64,000 nucleotides of DNA from Oryzomicrobium sp. GTDB lineage: Bacteria; Pseudomonadota; Gammaproteobacteria; Burkholderiales; Rhodocyclaceae. A model generated the notes under the pieces. The model was given only the letters and a program-made list of their open reading frames with translations. It was not told the DNA's origin and did not search any database. Where the stretch lies: NCBI RefSeq assembly GCF_021287045.1, contig NZ_JAJTBG010000004.1, positions 124,001-188,000 on the forward strand. The letters are read 5' to 3'. Positions 1 to 8,763 of the stretch are shown here, in pieces; positions within the stretch are counted from its first letter, which is position 1; each line of letters begins with the position of its first letter. A program made the translations under genes and the position numbers.

Positions 1-96
1 GCCCCCCTGCCACGCCTGGCCGCCGCCCTGGCCTGCGTGGCCGTGGCCTTGGCGCCGGTGGCGGCAAGCTGGATGCTGCTGTTCTACGTCTGGTAA
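1..96 (+). CDS. 3' end of an unidentified membrane protein (partial)
   Basis: An open frame enters from the left edge and ends at TAA 94-96. The 31 visible residues are almost entirely Ala, Leu and Val and end with WMLLFYVW, which looks like a C-terminal transmembrane helix. A rho-independent terminator follows at 151-183 on the same strand, which supports this being a real gene end. Too little is visible to name a family. Confidence 0.55.
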   Translation, partial: APLPRLAAALACVAVALAPVAASWMLLFYVW

Positions 97-150
97 GCGT
101 GTGGGTCCGTTCCCCGGACGCTCTCCGGATTTTCCAAGCAGGTTGCGATG

Positions 151-183
151 AACCGCCCGGCATTGTCCGGGCGGTTTTTTTCA
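151..183 (+). terminator. Rho-independent terminator
   Basis: A 10-bp perfect stem (AACCGCCCGG / CCGGGCGGTT) with a 5-nt loop is followed by a run of T on the plus strand. It closes the gene that enters from the left edge and lies just beyond the 3' end of the minus-strand gene at 196. Confidence 0.85.
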
Positions 184-195
184 TGCCGGTTCATG

Positions 196-738
196 TCAAT
201 TGCCCCGGCAGGCGGGGCTGGTCAGGGCCAGGTGCGCCCAGGCGCGGTCGATTTCGCCGGTGCGGGCGGCGCAGGGTCGGCGCCCGGCGGTGAGCACCAC
301 GCTGTAGGGCAGGGCCTGGGGACGGTCGCCGAAGCGGGCCAGCACTCCGGCCGGATTCGACGGCGCCGTGAGGGCCAGCACCGGCGGCAGCAGGGCTTGG
401 CGTACCGATTCCGGTGCCGCCAGGGTTTCGGAGGGGCGTTGGACCGCGACCGCGATCACCCGCAGCCGACCCTCCCTGGCAATGGCCGCCAGTTCCGCCA
501 TTTCGCGCACGCAGCCGGGGCAGTCGCTGCGCCAGAAGTTGACCAGGGTCGGCGCCGGAGCCAGGGCGGACAGGCGTACGAAGCCATCGTCGCCGGCCAG
601 TTCGAAATCCAGGGAGGTGGCCGGGTCGAGGGCGGCGGAAGCGAGGGTGGGGAGGCTGGCGAGCAGACAGGCGGCGATCCGGTTGCGGGCCCGGCCCCAT
701 CGGGGCCGGGAGGTTCCTGCGGCAACGCCCTGCCGCAT
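196..738 (-). CDS. TlpA/thioredoxin-fold protein, probably periplasmic
   Basis: A 180-residue protein with a basic N-terminus and a hydrophobic stretch (about 20-35) ending in an Ala-rich cleavage-like site, so probably exported. A thioredoxin-like core follows: VNFWRSDCPGC near 66-75 carries a CxxC redox site (Cys72/Cys75), and LPYSVVL near 143-149 resembles the cis-Pro strand of thioredoxins. The ATG at 738 lies 20 bp after the stop of the upstream TonB receptor, so the two are probably co-transcribed. No strong ribosome binding site is visible; an in-frame GTG at 750 is an alternative start. The family reduces or isomerises disulfides outside the cytoplasm. A specific role with the receptor, whose plug contains a Cys pair, is inference. 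Confidence 0.75.
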   Translation of the reverse strand: MRQGVAAGTSRPRWGRARNRIAACLLASLPTLASAALDPATSLDFELAGDDGFVRLSALAPAPTLVNFWRSDCPGCVREMAELAAIAREGRLRVIAVAVQRPSETLAAPESVRQALLPPVLALTAPSNPAGVLARFGDRPQALPYSVVLTAGRRPCAARTGEIDRAWAHLALTSPACRGN

Positions 739-758
739 CGAAGGGGAAATGGGCACGG

Positions 759-2888
759 TCAGAGGGTGAATTTCACGCCGGCATAGAGGAAGCGGCCGCG
801 GTTGGGGCCCCACAGATGGGTGACGTCCAGGCTGCCGTTGCGGTCGATCCAGAGAAAGCTCTCCTTGGTGGCCTGGCGGTAGTCGAACAGGTTGTCGGCC
901 CCGGCGTAGGTGCTCCATTGCTTGTTCACCCGGTATTCGGCGCGCAGGTCCACGGTCCAGAAGGTCGGGCTCTTGTCGCGCTTGGGCGTGCCGTCCAGGT
1001 TGTAGCGCGGGTTGTTGGCGTAGTCGTAGAACTTGGCCAGGTTCTGGCTGCCGGTCCAGGTGGCCCGGGTAAACACGTCCCACGGACCGCTGGCGTAGTC
1101 GAGGCGGAAATAGGCGCGCTCTTCGGGGCGGGCGAACACCAGGGTGCCGGGGGTGAAGGTGTAGTGGTATTTCTCGACGCCCACCGTGCCTTCTAGGGTC
1201 GTGGTCAGCTTGTGGGTGAGGGTGAAGTCGCCGCCGACCACGGTCACCGGGGTGGTGGCCGAGCTGAACACGGTGATCGGGTTGCCGGATGCATCGGTGT
1301 GGTTGGGGTCGAGCAGGGCCATGTTGTAGATGCGGTTCCACGACAGGTTGCCCGACCAGGCGGTGCGGTCCCCGGCGTAAGCCAGGGTGTAGGTGGCGTT
1401 GTGGGAGACCTCGGGTTTGGTCACTTCGCGCACGATGCGCACCGTGTCCAGAATGCCGTGATCCTGCTCGAAGAACGAGGTGGGGGCCCGGTAGCCCTTG
1501 CCCACGGCGAAGCGGCTGTTGAGGTGGTCGGTGTGGTTCCACAGCACGTTCAGGCGCGGGCTGGTGATATTGCCGAACACGTTGTGGTGATCCACCCGGA
1601 CCGACCCGTTTACTTCCACGGCGCCGTCGAAGAACGGGCGGTAGGCTTGGAAGAAGGCGCCCGGGGTGCGATAGACGTAGTTGTCGATGCCGTTGTTGAC
1701 TTCGCCGGCTGCATCCGCGCCCCGGCTGGAAAGGTCTTCGTAGCGATAGTTGAGGCCGGCGGTGACCAAGCTGCTGCCCAGGGGCTGCTGGGTGCTGGCT
1801 TCCAGGTAGTACTGGGTCTGGTCGGCCTTGTAGACGGCCTTTTCGTAGAACGAGTCCTGCTTGTGCCGGGCATAGCCGACGGCTAGGCGCAGGGTGCCGT
1901 CTCCCAGGCCGCGGGTGCCGCTGGAGACGAACTGGGTACGGTCGGTGAAGATGATTTCCGACATGCCGGCGCGGCCGTTGTCGTAGGGCACCAGGGCCCC
2001 GGTGGAAGGATCGATCCAGCCGTCGGGGGAGGGGGAGCCGTGGGGGCCCTTGGACCAATCGAAGGGATTGCCCGAGCCATCCGCCTTGACGCCGCCGTAG
2101 TCCTTGCCCATCGCGCCGCCCATGCGTTTTTCGCTGACCACGTCGAAGCGGCCCCGTACCTTGAAGCCGCCCCAGTCGTCACCGAAGAAGCCCAGGCCGC
2201 CCATGTCGCGCTGGTAGCCGGTGTACTGGGAAATGCCGCTGCCCACCGCATCCACCGTGTTGTGGCCGGTATGGCTGGCGCTGAGGGTGACGGCGCCGCC
2301 GTCGAACATCCGGGCGCCAAACAGGTTGGTCTGGTTGTGGCCGTAGCTGCCGAACTGCTGGTTGGCGATGAACTCGTTGGCGGTGGGTCGCCGGGTCACC
2401 AGGTTCACCGCACCGGCCAGGGCCTCGGGCGCGATCAGGCTGGCGCCGGCACCCCGGGAAACGTCGATCCGCTCCAAGCCCCCCAGGCTGACGCTGTCCA
2501 GGCCGTAGGCGGAGGAGACGGACGAATAGATGGGAATGCCGTCGATCAACAGGGTGGTGAAGCGGCCGGGCAGGTTGTTGAGCACCACATTGCGCACGTT
2601 GCATATCGAGCATTCGGTCTGCACCGCGATGCCGGGACGCTTGTCCAGGGCCTCGGTCAGGCTGGTGGCGCCGCTGCGCTCGATGTCCCGCTGGGAAAGG
2701 CTCTCGGTGGCAACGATCTCGTCCCGCAGAATCGCACGCCCGGTGCCACGGCTATTGGTTACGGTCACCTCGCCCAGTTGCTGCTCGGCAGCGAGGGCCG
2801 ACGCAACGGGAATGCAGGCGAAGGCCATGGAGACGGCCAGACTGAGCGGGAGGGGCGAGGTGGGGAACGGGCGGTGTGAGCGGGTCAT
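759..2888 (-). CDS. TonB-dependent outer membrane receptor with CxxC in the plug
   Basis: A 709-residue protein. The signal peptide runs from about 1 to 34 (ending ASALAAEQ). The plug domain follows (GEVTVTNSRG, then LIDGIPIYSSVSSAYGLDSV and RIDVSRGAGASLIAPEALAG), and a long beta-barrel ends in the outer-membrane-type terminus KFTL. The plug contains ECSICNVRN, a CxxC pair seen in a subset of TonB receptors. I start at ATG 2888 (MTRSHRP) because the upstream extension reads through AT-rich promoter sequence and does not look like a leader. The gene lies upstream of a thioredoxin-fold gene and behind a Fur-like box, which suggests metal or metal-chelate uptake. The substrate cannot be read from the sequence. 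Confidence 0.9.
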   Translation of the reverse strand: MTRSHRPFPTSPLPLSLAVSMAFACIPVASALAAEQQLGEVTVTNSRGTGRAILRDEIVATESLSQRDIERSGATSLTEALDKRPGIAVQTECSICNVRNVVLNNLPGRFTTLLIDGIPIYSSVSSAYGLDSVSLGGLERIDVSRGAGASLIAPEALAGAVNLVTRRPTANEFIANQQFGSYGHNQTNLFGARMFDGGAVTLSASHTGHNTVDAVGSGISQYTGYQRDMGGLGFFGDDWGGFKVRGRFDVVSEKRMGGAMGKDYGGVKADGSGNPFDWSKGPHGSPSPDGWIDPSTGALVPYDNGRAGMSEIIFTDRTQFVSSGTRGLGDGTLRLAVGYARHKQDSFYEKAVYKADQTQYYLEASTQQPLGSSLVTAGLNYRYEDLSSRGADAAGEVNNGIDNYVYRTPGAFFQAYRPFFDGAVEVNGSVRVDHHNVFGNITSPRLNVLWNHTDHLNSRFAVGKGYRAPTSFFEQDHGILDTVRIVREVTKPEVSHNATYTLAYAGDRTAWSGNLSWNRIYNMALLDPNHTDASGNPITVFSSATTPVTVVGGDFTLTHKLTTTLEGTVGVEKYHYTFTPGTLVFARPEERAYFRLDYASGPWDVFTRATWTGSQNLAKFYDYANNPRYNLDGTPKRDKSPTFWTVDLRAEYRVNKQWSTYAGADNLFDYRQATKESFLWIDRNGSLDVTHLWGPNRGRFLYAGVKFTL

Positions 2889-2950
2889 GGCGTGGAATGT
2901 GTAATGAGTTCTGTTGTTGTGCGCAGATTTGTATCGAATCTGTTGCAAAA

Positions 2951-2974
2951 CATAATAATACGAATTGTTCTCAA
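2951..2974 (-). promoter_or_regulatory. Candidate Fur box
   Basis: On the minus strand the sequence TGAGAACAATTCGTATTA is a fair match to the 7-1-7 Fur consensus TGATAATNATTATCA (about 10 of 14 positions). It lies 63-86 bases upstream of the receptor start in an AT-rich patch. Position and adjacency to a TonB receptor support it, but the right half-site is weak. Confidence 0.4.
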
Positions 2975-3053
2975 TACACAATATGTGCAACTTTGTTGCG
3001 TTTATTCTGGCCGTGCCGCGGCCGAATCCGGGAAGGGCGACGTAGAAATGGAA

Positions 3054-3075
3054 ACGGCCCGCAGGAGCGGGCCGT
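3054..3075 (-). terminator. Stem-loop, possible weak terminator
   Basis: A 9-bp perfect stem (ACGGCCCGC / GCGGGCCGT) with a 4-nt loop. The following minus-strand sequence TTCCATTTC is only mildly T-rich, so function as a terminator is uncertain. Confidence 0.35.
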
Positions 3076-3205
3076 GGAAGGCAGGGAAAGGGCTAGGGTT
3101 AGTGCCCACAGGGGCAGGTTGCCAACCTGCGCAATGGTGTGCCGATGGGGCTGAGAGGTTTTCAGGATGAAAAATTGGCCGGCATCAGGAGCGGGGTCAG
3201 GGGCG

Positions 3206-3240
3206 GGAAAAGCACCGGGCCCACGATTGCGGGCCCGGTG
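3206..3240 (-). terminator. Terminator after nadC
   Basis: A 10-bp perfect stem (CACCGGGCCC / GGGCCCGGTG) with an 8-nt loop lies 43 bases past the nadC stop. On the minus strand it is followed by CTTTTCCC. Confidence 0.6.
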
Positions 3241-3282
3241 GCGAGGAAAAGCGAGCCTTGTATCTTTCGAGCTCGGACCGCT

Positions 3283-4203
3283 TCAGTCCTGCACGAAGCG
3301 CATCGACAGGTCCAGGGCGAGCACATCCTTGGTCAGGCCGCCGATCGAGATGCGGTCCACCCCGGTTTCGGCGATGCCGCGCAGGGTGTCGAAGTTGACG
3401 CCGCCGGAGGCTTCCAGGACCGCTCGGCCGGCGGTGCGGGCCACGGCCTCGCGCATCTGCTCGTTGCTGAAGTTGTCGAGCAGCACCATGTCGGCGCCGG
3501 CGGCCAGGGCTTCGTCCAGCTCGGCCAGGTTCTCCACTTCTACCTGGATGAACTTGCAGCGCCCCTCGGCACCGGCTGCCACCTGGCGGGCGGCGGCCAT
3601 GGCGGCGGTGATGCCGCCGGCGGCCATGATGTGGTTTTCCTTGATCAGGATGGCGTCGTAGAGGGCGATGCGGTGGTTCTCGCCGCCGCCGCAACGCACG
3701 GCGTATTTCTGCGCCAGGCGCAGGCCGGGCAGGGTCTTGCGCGTATCGACGATGGCCGCCTTGGTGCCGGCCACCGCCGCGACGAAGCGGGCGGTCTTGG
3801 TGGCGACGCCGGAGAGCAACTGGAGGAAGTTCAGCGCCGAGCGCTCGGCGGTGAGCAGGGCCGGGGCATTGCCGCGGATCTCGCACAACACCTGGTTGGG
3901 CGCCACCCGGTCGCCGTCGGCGGCGTGCCAGACGATCTGCACGCTGGGGTCCAGGGCGGTGAAGCAGCGTTCGAACCAGTCCCGGCCGGCTAGCACCGCG
4001 TCTTCTCGGGAGATCACCGTGGCGCGGCCGGGGCGGCTGGCGGGCACCAGGGCGGCGGTCAGGTCGCCGGGGCCCACGTCTTCGTCCAGGGCGGCGGCGA
4101 CGTTGCGGTCGATGACGTGGGAAGGGGGCAGGGCCGCGGCCAGGGCGGCGGAGGCAGCACGGGACATGAGGTGCTCGGCGGAGAGTGACGGGAAGGCGGG
4201 CAT
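3283..4203 (-). CDS. nadC: Nicotinate-nucleotide pyrophosphorylase (carboxylating), quinolinate phosphoribosyltransferase
   Basis: A 306-residue NadC-type enzyme that converts quinolinate and PRPP to nicotinate mononucleotide in cytoplasmic de novo NAD synthesis. Family landmarks are [10 protein letters not shown] near the N-terminus, [16 protein letters not shown] mid-protein, [31 protein letters not shown], and the C-terminal [20 protein letters not shown]. Length is close to the usual 280-300. I use ATG 4203 because GGAG lies 8 nt upstream; ATG 4167 has no visible ribosome site. It starts 18 bp after the mocA stop and is probably the last gene of the molybdo-hydroxylase operon. Confidence 0.95.
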   Translation of the reverse strand: MPAFPSLSAEHLMSRAASAALAAALPPSHVIDRNVAAALDEDVGPGDLTAALVPASRPGRATVISREDAVLAGRDWFERCFTALDPSVQIVWHAADGDRVAPNQVLCEIRGNAPALLTAERSALNFLQLLSGVATKTARFVAAVAGTKAAIVDTRKTLPGLRLAQKYAVRCGGGENHRIALYDAILIKENHIMAAGGITAAMAAARQVAAGAEGRCKFIQVEVENLAELDEALAAGADMVLLDNFSNEQMREAVARTAGRAVLEASGGVNFDTLRGIAETGVDRISIGGLTKDVLALDLSMRFVQD

Positions 4204-4221
4204 TCTACCCGCTCCGCCGCG

Positions 4222-4902
4222 TCACGCGGGGTTGGACGGGCGCGGCCCGGGCCAGGCGGCGGGCCAATCGGCGCTATGGTCCAGGTCCACCAGGCAGCCC
4301 GGGTCGTTCACTTCGACGAGGCGGGTGTCGGATTGCAGGATCAGGTGGCGCGCTCCCTGGTCGCCGCTCAGGGACGACAGGTCCGTTTCGAAGTGCCGGG
4401 CGAAGGCTACCGGGTGCCCGCGCCGGCCTTGGTACACCGGGGCGGCGACTGCGGCGCCCTTGCGCAGGGCTGCCGCCACCGCTCGGCTGGTGTCCGGGTG
4501 GATGAAGGGCATGTCGGCCAGGGCCACCACCCACCCCAGGGGGTCGAAGGCCAGGCTGCGGCGGATGCCGGTGGACAGGCTGTCTCCCAGGCCCGGCTCC
4601 GGATCGGTGGCCACCGGCACCAGGGCGATGCCTTCATGGCCGAGCAGCACCGAGGCCGGCGAGCCGGGGCGCACCACCGCTAGCACCAGGTCGCAGGCGG
4701 TCCGCAGGGACTGGGCCGCCGCCAAGGCCACGGGGGTGCCGCGGTCGGCGTGGGGCAGGTTGTAGGGCAGGGGTTCGAGAAGTTTTTCTGCACCATAGCG
4801 GCGGGAATAGCCGGCGGCGAGCAGGATGCCGATTATCGGCCGGAGGGGCGTGCGCACCGTGGTGCGGCGGGGGCGCTCGTGGCTCGTAATGGGCGGGGCC
4901 AT
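4222..4902 (-). CDS. mocA: MocA-like molybdenum cofactor nucleotidyltransferase
   Basis: A 226-residue MobA/MocA-type NTP transferase. The N-terminal signature ILLAAGYSRRYGAEKLLEP matches the nucleotide-binding loop LAAGxSxRxGxxK, and ALADMPFIHPDT is the metal-binding segment. GHPVAFARH is the conserved C-terminal patch. The family attaches CMP (or GMP) to molybdopterin for xanthine-oxidase-type enzymes. Its place after xdhC and two hydroxylase subunits fits cytidylylation for that enzyme. ATG 4902 is preceded by GAGG at good spacing and lies 10 bp after the xdhC stop. Choice of CTP over GTP is inference from the neighbours. Confidence 0.85.
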   Translation of the reverse strand: MAPPITSHERPRRTTVRTPLRPIIGILLAAGYSRRYGAEKLLEPLPYNLPHADRGTPVALAAAQSLRTACDLVLAVVRPGSPASVLLGHEGIALVPVATDPEPGLGDSLSTGIRRSLAFDPLGWVVALADMPFIHPDTSRAVAAALRKGAAVAAPVYQGRRGHPVAFARHFETDLSSLSGDQGARHLILQSDTRLVEVNDPGCLVDLDHSADWPAAWPGPRPSNPA

Positions 4903-4912
4903 GCTGACTACC

Positions 4913-5986
4913 TCATGAACGTAGGCCGCAAAGGGCGGTGGGATAGGGGGCCGGTGCCATGTCGGCGCCTTCGGCGGGGGCGGTTCCGGCGCTTTGTTCC
5001 GGGGTGCCCCGGGCGGTGGCCACAAGGTCGGCGGCGATGGCCACGGCGATCTCGGCCGGGGTTCGGCTGTTAATGGGCAGGCCGATGGGGCCGTGTAGCC
5101 GCGACAGTTCGGCTTCGCTGAAGGCGAAGTGCTCCATCAGCCGGGCCCGGCGCAGAGCCTGGCTGCGTTTCGAGCCCAGGGCGCCGACGTAGAAGGCTGG
5201 CGAGCGCAGGGCTTCAAGCAAAGCCAGGTCGTCGAGCTTGAGATCGTGGGACAGGGCGACGATGGCGCTGCGCGGGTCGGGGCAGAAGGCCTGCACCACG
5301 TCGTCCGGCATGTCGGCCAGGGGAACGGTGCCGGCGATGCCAGGGGCGCCGCCGGCCTGCAATTCGGCCCAGGCGACACGGGCCTCGGGGCGCGGGTCGC
5401 ACAGGGTTATCCGGTAGCCGAGCAGGGCGGCCATGGGCACCAGGGCGGCGCTGATCTGGTTGGCCCCCACCACCAGCAACCGGTGGCGCGGGCCGTAGGT
5501 GGCGGAAAAACCGTCGGGCCAGGCGAAAAAGTCGGCAGCGGTGCCTGGGGCCGGGGTGTCGTCAAGCAGGGGCGGCGTGCCCAGGCGCACGGTGCGCCGC
5601 ACCAGCCGGCCGGCGGCGAGGCGTTGGCGCCACTCGGCCAGGTGGGCCTGCGGCACCGCCGGCTCCAGGGCGATGGACAGGCGGCCGCCGCAAGGCAGCC
5701 CCCAGCGCACCGCATCGGCCTGGTCCACGCCGTAGTGGCGCAGGGCCGGACGGGCGATCTGGCCGGCCCGGATGGCCTCGGCCAGGTCGTCCTCGACGCA
5801 GCCGCCGGACACCGAGCCAACCTGGACGCCGTCGCCGCGGAAGAAGGCCACCGACCCCACTGGCCGGGGGGCGGTGCCGAAGGTGGCCACCACCGTGGCC
5901 ACGGTGACGGCCTCGCCCTGGGACGCCCAGCGGACGGCGGTTTCCAGGGCGGCCTCGTCAGGATCGAGGAGGGGCGCGGGGTTCAT
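4913..5986 (-). CDS. xdhC: XdhC/CoxI family molybdenum enzyme maturation factor
   Basis: A 357-residue protein. The N-terminal XdhC_CoxI domain contains GTAPRPVGS and GSVSGGCVEDDLAEAI with its conserved Cys. A C-terminal Rossmann-like domain follows (LLVVGANQISAALVPMAALLGY, then ALSHDLKLDDLALLEALRS and YVGALGSKRSQ). XdhC proteins carry sulfurated molybdenum cofactor to xanthine-oxidase-family apoenzymes. The gene sits 23 bp after the catalytic subunit and just before mocA, the usual maturation pair. The start at ATG 5986 gives MNPAPLLDPDEAAL. Confidence 0.9.
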   Translation of the reverse strand: MNPAPLLDPDEAALETAVRWASQGEAVTVATVVATFGTAPRPVGSVAFFRGDGVQVGSVSGGCVEDDLAEAIRAGQIARPALRHYGVDQADAVRWGLPCGGRLSIALEPAVPQAHLAEWRQRLAAGRLVRRTVRLGTPPLLDDTPAPGTAADFFAWPDGFSATYGPRHRLLVVGANQISAALVPMAALLGYRITLCDPRPEARVAWAELQAGGAPGIAGTVPLADMPDDVVQAFCPDPRSAIVALSHDLKLDDLALLEALRSPAFYVGALGSKRSQALRRARLMEHFAFSEAELSRLHGPIGLPINSRTPAEIAVAIAADLVATARGTPEQSAGTAPAEGADMAPAPYPTALCGLRS

Positions 5987-6009
5987 GGGGTGATCCTTGG
6001 AAACCCGCG

Positions 6010-8250
6010 TCAGGCCTTGATCAGCGGCAGGTCGGTGGTCCAGGTGCCGGTCATGCTGGCCAGGGCGTTGGCCACCGCCGGGGCGATCACCGGGGTGCCC
6101 GGTTCGCCGACCCCGGTGGGGGCGCCGGCCGAGGGCACGATGTGCACGTCGATGTGGGGCATCTCGTCGATGCGCAGCACCCGGTAGGCGTCGAAGTTGC
6201 GCTCCCGCACCGCTCCCTTGTCCACGTGGATGGCGCCGTACAGGGCGCCCGACAGGCCGTAGCCGATGCCGCCTTCCATCTGGGCCCGGACCACGTCCGG
6301 GTTGATCGCCAGGCCGCACTCCACGGCACAGGTCACCTTGTCCACGGTAAAGCTGCCGTCGCCGCGCCGGGTGACTTCGGCCACCTGGGCCACCATGGTG
6401 TTGAAGGATTCGTGCACCGCCACGCCCCGGGCGCGCTGCTCGCCGGCCTTGCCCGGGGCCAGGGGCGTGCCCCAGCCGGCCTGTTTGGCGGCCAGTTCCA
6501 GGGCTGCCAGGTGGCGCGGGTGGCCGGCCAGCAGGGCGCGGCGACCGGCCACCGGGTCGGTGTCGGCTTCGCGGAACAGGCGGTCGAGGAAGGTTTCGGT
6601 GGAATAGGCGGTGTGGGTGGCGCCGACCGAGCGCCACCACTGCACCGGCACCGGCTGGGTGGGGGAGTGCAGATCCACGGTGAGGTTGGGGATGCGGTAG
6701 GGCAGGTTGGCGGCCCCTTCCACCGAGGTGCCGTCGATGCCGTTCTTGACCAGGGCGCCCTCGAAAGCGGTGCCGGCGATGATCGACTGGCCGACGATGC
6801 GGTGCTGCCAGGCGACGATCTGGCCTGCCTTGTCCAGGCCCGCCACCAGCTTGTGTACGTAGAGCGGCCGGTACCAGCCGGCGCTGGTGTCGTCCTCCCG
6901 CGTCCATACCAGCTTCACCGGCAACCGCTTGCCCTGGTCGGCCAGGCCCTTGGCGATGTGGGTGGCTTCCAGCAGGTAGTCGGAGTGGGGGTTGGCGCGG
7001 CGGCCGAAGCTGCCGCCGGCAAACAGCATGTGCAGGGTGACCTTTTCCGGCGGCAGGCCCACGGCCTTGCCCAGGGTGATCTGGTCCACGGTCTGGAACT
7101 GCTCGCCGTTCCAGATTTCCAGGGCGTCCCCGGTGAAGTGGGCCACCCCGTTCATCGGCTCCATGGCGGCGTGGGCCAGGTAGGGGAAGGTGTAGGTGGC
7201 TTCCAGCACCTTGGCCGCATTGCCCAGGGCCTGGGCGCTGTTGCCGTCGTTGCGCGCCACCAGGCCGGGCTTCTGCGCCAGCTGGCGGTAGTCAGCGATG
7301 ATCGAGTCGCTGCCGCCGGCGAAGGCGCCGGTTTCGTCCCACTGCACCTGGAGCTTTTCCCGGCCCTGGCGGGCCGACCAGAAGTTCTTGGCCACCACGG
7401 CCACGCCGGAGGGGATTTGCACCACCGCCACCACGCCCTTCACCGCCAGGGCCGGGGCCGCGTCGTAGCGGGCGACCTTGGCGCCGAAGCGGGGCGGGTG
7501 GGCGACCACGGCGGTGAGCATGCCGGGCAGCTTGAGGTCCTGGGTGTAGATGGCGCTGCCGTTGGTTTTGGCGGCGGAGTCGGTGCGGCCGACCTTCTTG
7601 CCGATCAGGACGAAGTCCTTGGGGTCTTTCAGGACCACCGTTTCGGGTACCGCCTCCTTGGCGGCGGTGTCGGCCAGTTCGCCGAAGCTGGCCTGGTGGC
7701 CGCTGGCGGCGTGGCGCAGCACGCCTTCCTTGACCGTGATCTCGCCGGCCGGCACGTTCCAGCGCTTGGCTGCGGCGGACACCAGCATGGCCCGGGCGGT
7801 GGCGCCGGCCTTGCGCATCTGCTCGAAGGAATTGGCCATGGCGGTGCTGCCGCCGGTGCCCTGGGTGGGGCCCCAGAACAGGTTGTTGTAGCGTTTGGCA
7901 TCCGCCGGGGCCCCCTCGACCTTGATCTGGCTCCAGGCGGCGTCCAGTTCCTCGGCCACCAGGGTGGGCAGGCCGGTGAAGGTGCCCTGGCCCATTTCCA
8001 GGTGCTTGACCACCACGGTCACGGTGTTGTCCGGGGCGATGCGCACGAAGGCGTTGGGGGTGAGGGTGGCGCCAGCAGCGGTCTTCTTGTCGGCGGCCAG
8101 GGCCGGGGGCAGACCCATCCACACGGCCAGGGCCAGCCCGCCGCTGGCCTTGATGAAGGTGCGCCGGCCGGCGCTGGCCGGGGCGTTGGCGTCGTCGGCC
8201 GGGAGGGCGGGGGAGGCGTCATCCACAGCCAGGGTGATCTTGGCGTCCAT
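6010..8250 (-). CDS. Molybdopterin-binding subunit of an isoquinoline 1-oxidoreductase/aldehyde dehydrogenase-type hydroxylase
   Basis: A 746-residue subunit of the xanthine-oxidase superfamily, IorB type. A twin-arginine signal (AGRRTFIKASGG, about 27-38, then a hydrophobic stretch) predicts folded export by Tat. Cofactor-binding segments include KHLEMGQGTFTGLPTLVAEEL, FAGGSFGRRANPHSDY and QWWRSVGATHTAYSTE. The C-terminal GVGEPGTPVIAPAVANA contains the catalytic Glu (near 716). No cytochrome domain or gene is present nearby. It starts 9 bp after the [2Fe-2S] subunit stop. The family hydroxylates N-heterocycles or oxidises aldehydes in the periplasm; the substrate here is not determinable. 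Confidence 0.88.
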   Translation of the reverse strand: MDAKITLAVDDASPALPADDANAPASAGRRTFIKASGGLALAVWMGLPPALAADKKTAAGATLTPNAFVRIAPDNTVTVVVKHLEMGQGTFTGLPTLVAEELDAAWSQIKVEGAPADAKRYNNLFWGPTQGTGGSTAMANSFEQMRKAGATARAMLVSAAAKRWNVPAGEITVKEGVLRHAASGHQASFGELADTAAKEAVPETVVLKDPKDFVLIGKKVGRTDSAAKTNGSAIYTQDLKLPGMLTAVVAHPPRFGAKVARYDAAPALAVKGVVAVVQIPSGVAVVAKNFWSARQGREKLQVQWDETGAFAGGSDSIIADYRQLAQKPGLVARNDGNSAQALGNAAKVLEATYTFPYLAHAAMEPMNGVAHFTGDALEIWNGEQFQTVDQITLGKAVGLPPEKVTLHMLFAGGSFGRRANPHSDYLLEATHIAKGLADQGKRLPVKLVWTREDDTSAGWYRPLYVHKLVAGLDKAGQIVAWQHRIVGQSIIAGTAFEGALVKNGIDGTSVEGAANLPYRIPNLTVDLHSPTQPVPVQWWRSVGATHTAYSTETFLDRLFREADTDPVAGRRALLAGHPRHLAALELAAKQAGWGTPLAPGKAGEQRARGVAVHESFNTMVAQVAEVTRRGDGSFTVDKVTCAVECGLAINPDVVRAQMEGGIGYGLSGALYGAIHVDKGAVRERNFDAYRVLRIDEMPHIDVHIVPSAGAPTGVGEPGTPVIAPAVANALASMTGTWTTDLPLIKA

Positions 8251-8259
8251 GGAGCCTCC

Positions 8260-8763
8260 TTACGCCTTGGCGGCGGAAAGATCGCGGGCCGCTTCGTGAA
8301 TCGCGGCCCGGATGCGGTGGTAGGTGGCGCAGCGGCAGACGTTGCCGGCCATGGCGGTGTCAATGTCGGCGTCGGTGGGCGATGGGTTGTCGGCCAGCAG
8401 CGCCACGGCGGACATGATCTGGCCGGACTGGCAGTAGCCGCACTGGACCACGTCGAGGCGGTTCCAGGCGCCCTGCACCGCCTTGGCGGCCCGGGCGCGG
8501 CGGTCCTTGGCGGGCATGGCCGAGGCCGGGGCGGAGACGCCCTCGATGGTGGTGACGGCCTTGCCGGCCACGGCGGAGACGGGCAACTGGCAGGAACGCA
8601 CCGGGGCGCCGTCGAGATGGACGGTACAGGCGCCGCACTGGCCGATGCCGCAGCCGAATTTGGTGCCGGTGAGGTTGGCGTGGTCGCGGATGGCCCACAA
8701 GAGGGGCATGTCGGCGGGCACGTCGAGGCGGACGCGCTTGCCGTTGAGGGTGAACTGAATCAT
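8260..8763 (-). CDS. [2Fe-2S] subunit of the molybdo-hydroxylase
   Basis: A 167-residue protein with two iron-sulfur clusters. The N-terminal plant-type ferredoxin motif is FGCGIGQCGACTVHLDG with a distal Cys in VRSCQLP (Cys38, 43, 46, 58). The C-terminal domain has VQCGYCQSGQIM and NVCRCATYHRIR (Cys108, 111, 143, 145). It passes electrons from the Mo subunit. No signal peptide is present, so it probably travels with the Tat-carrying large subunit. It is the first gene of the operon, with about 300 bp of upstream sequence. Confidence 0.93.
   Translation of the reverse strand: MIQFTLNGKRVRLDVPADMPLLWAIRDHANLTGTKFGCGIGQCGACTVHLDGAPVRSCQLPVSAVAGKAVTTIEGVSAPASAMPAKDRRARAAKAVQGAWNRLDVVQCGYCQSGQIMSAVALLADNPSPTDADIDTAMAGNVCRCATYHRIRAAIHEAARDLSAAKA

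Larger units (their letters stand above)
2889..3282. other. Intergenic region upstream of the TonB receptor
   Basis: About 390 bases without a convincing gene. It holds the AT-rich promoter region of the receptor (2900-3005), a Fur-like site, a stem-loop at 3054-3075, a perfect 7-bp inverted repeat (GCAGGTT/AACCTGC, 3114-3130) and the nadC terminator at 3206-3240. Short open frames here have no coding character. Confidence 0.6.

Noticed and set aside
3110..3180. CTGAGA-containing sequence resembling part of a TPP riboswitch
   Set aside because: Only the short CTGAGA element matches; the partner box and a downstream thiamine gene on the plus strand are missing.
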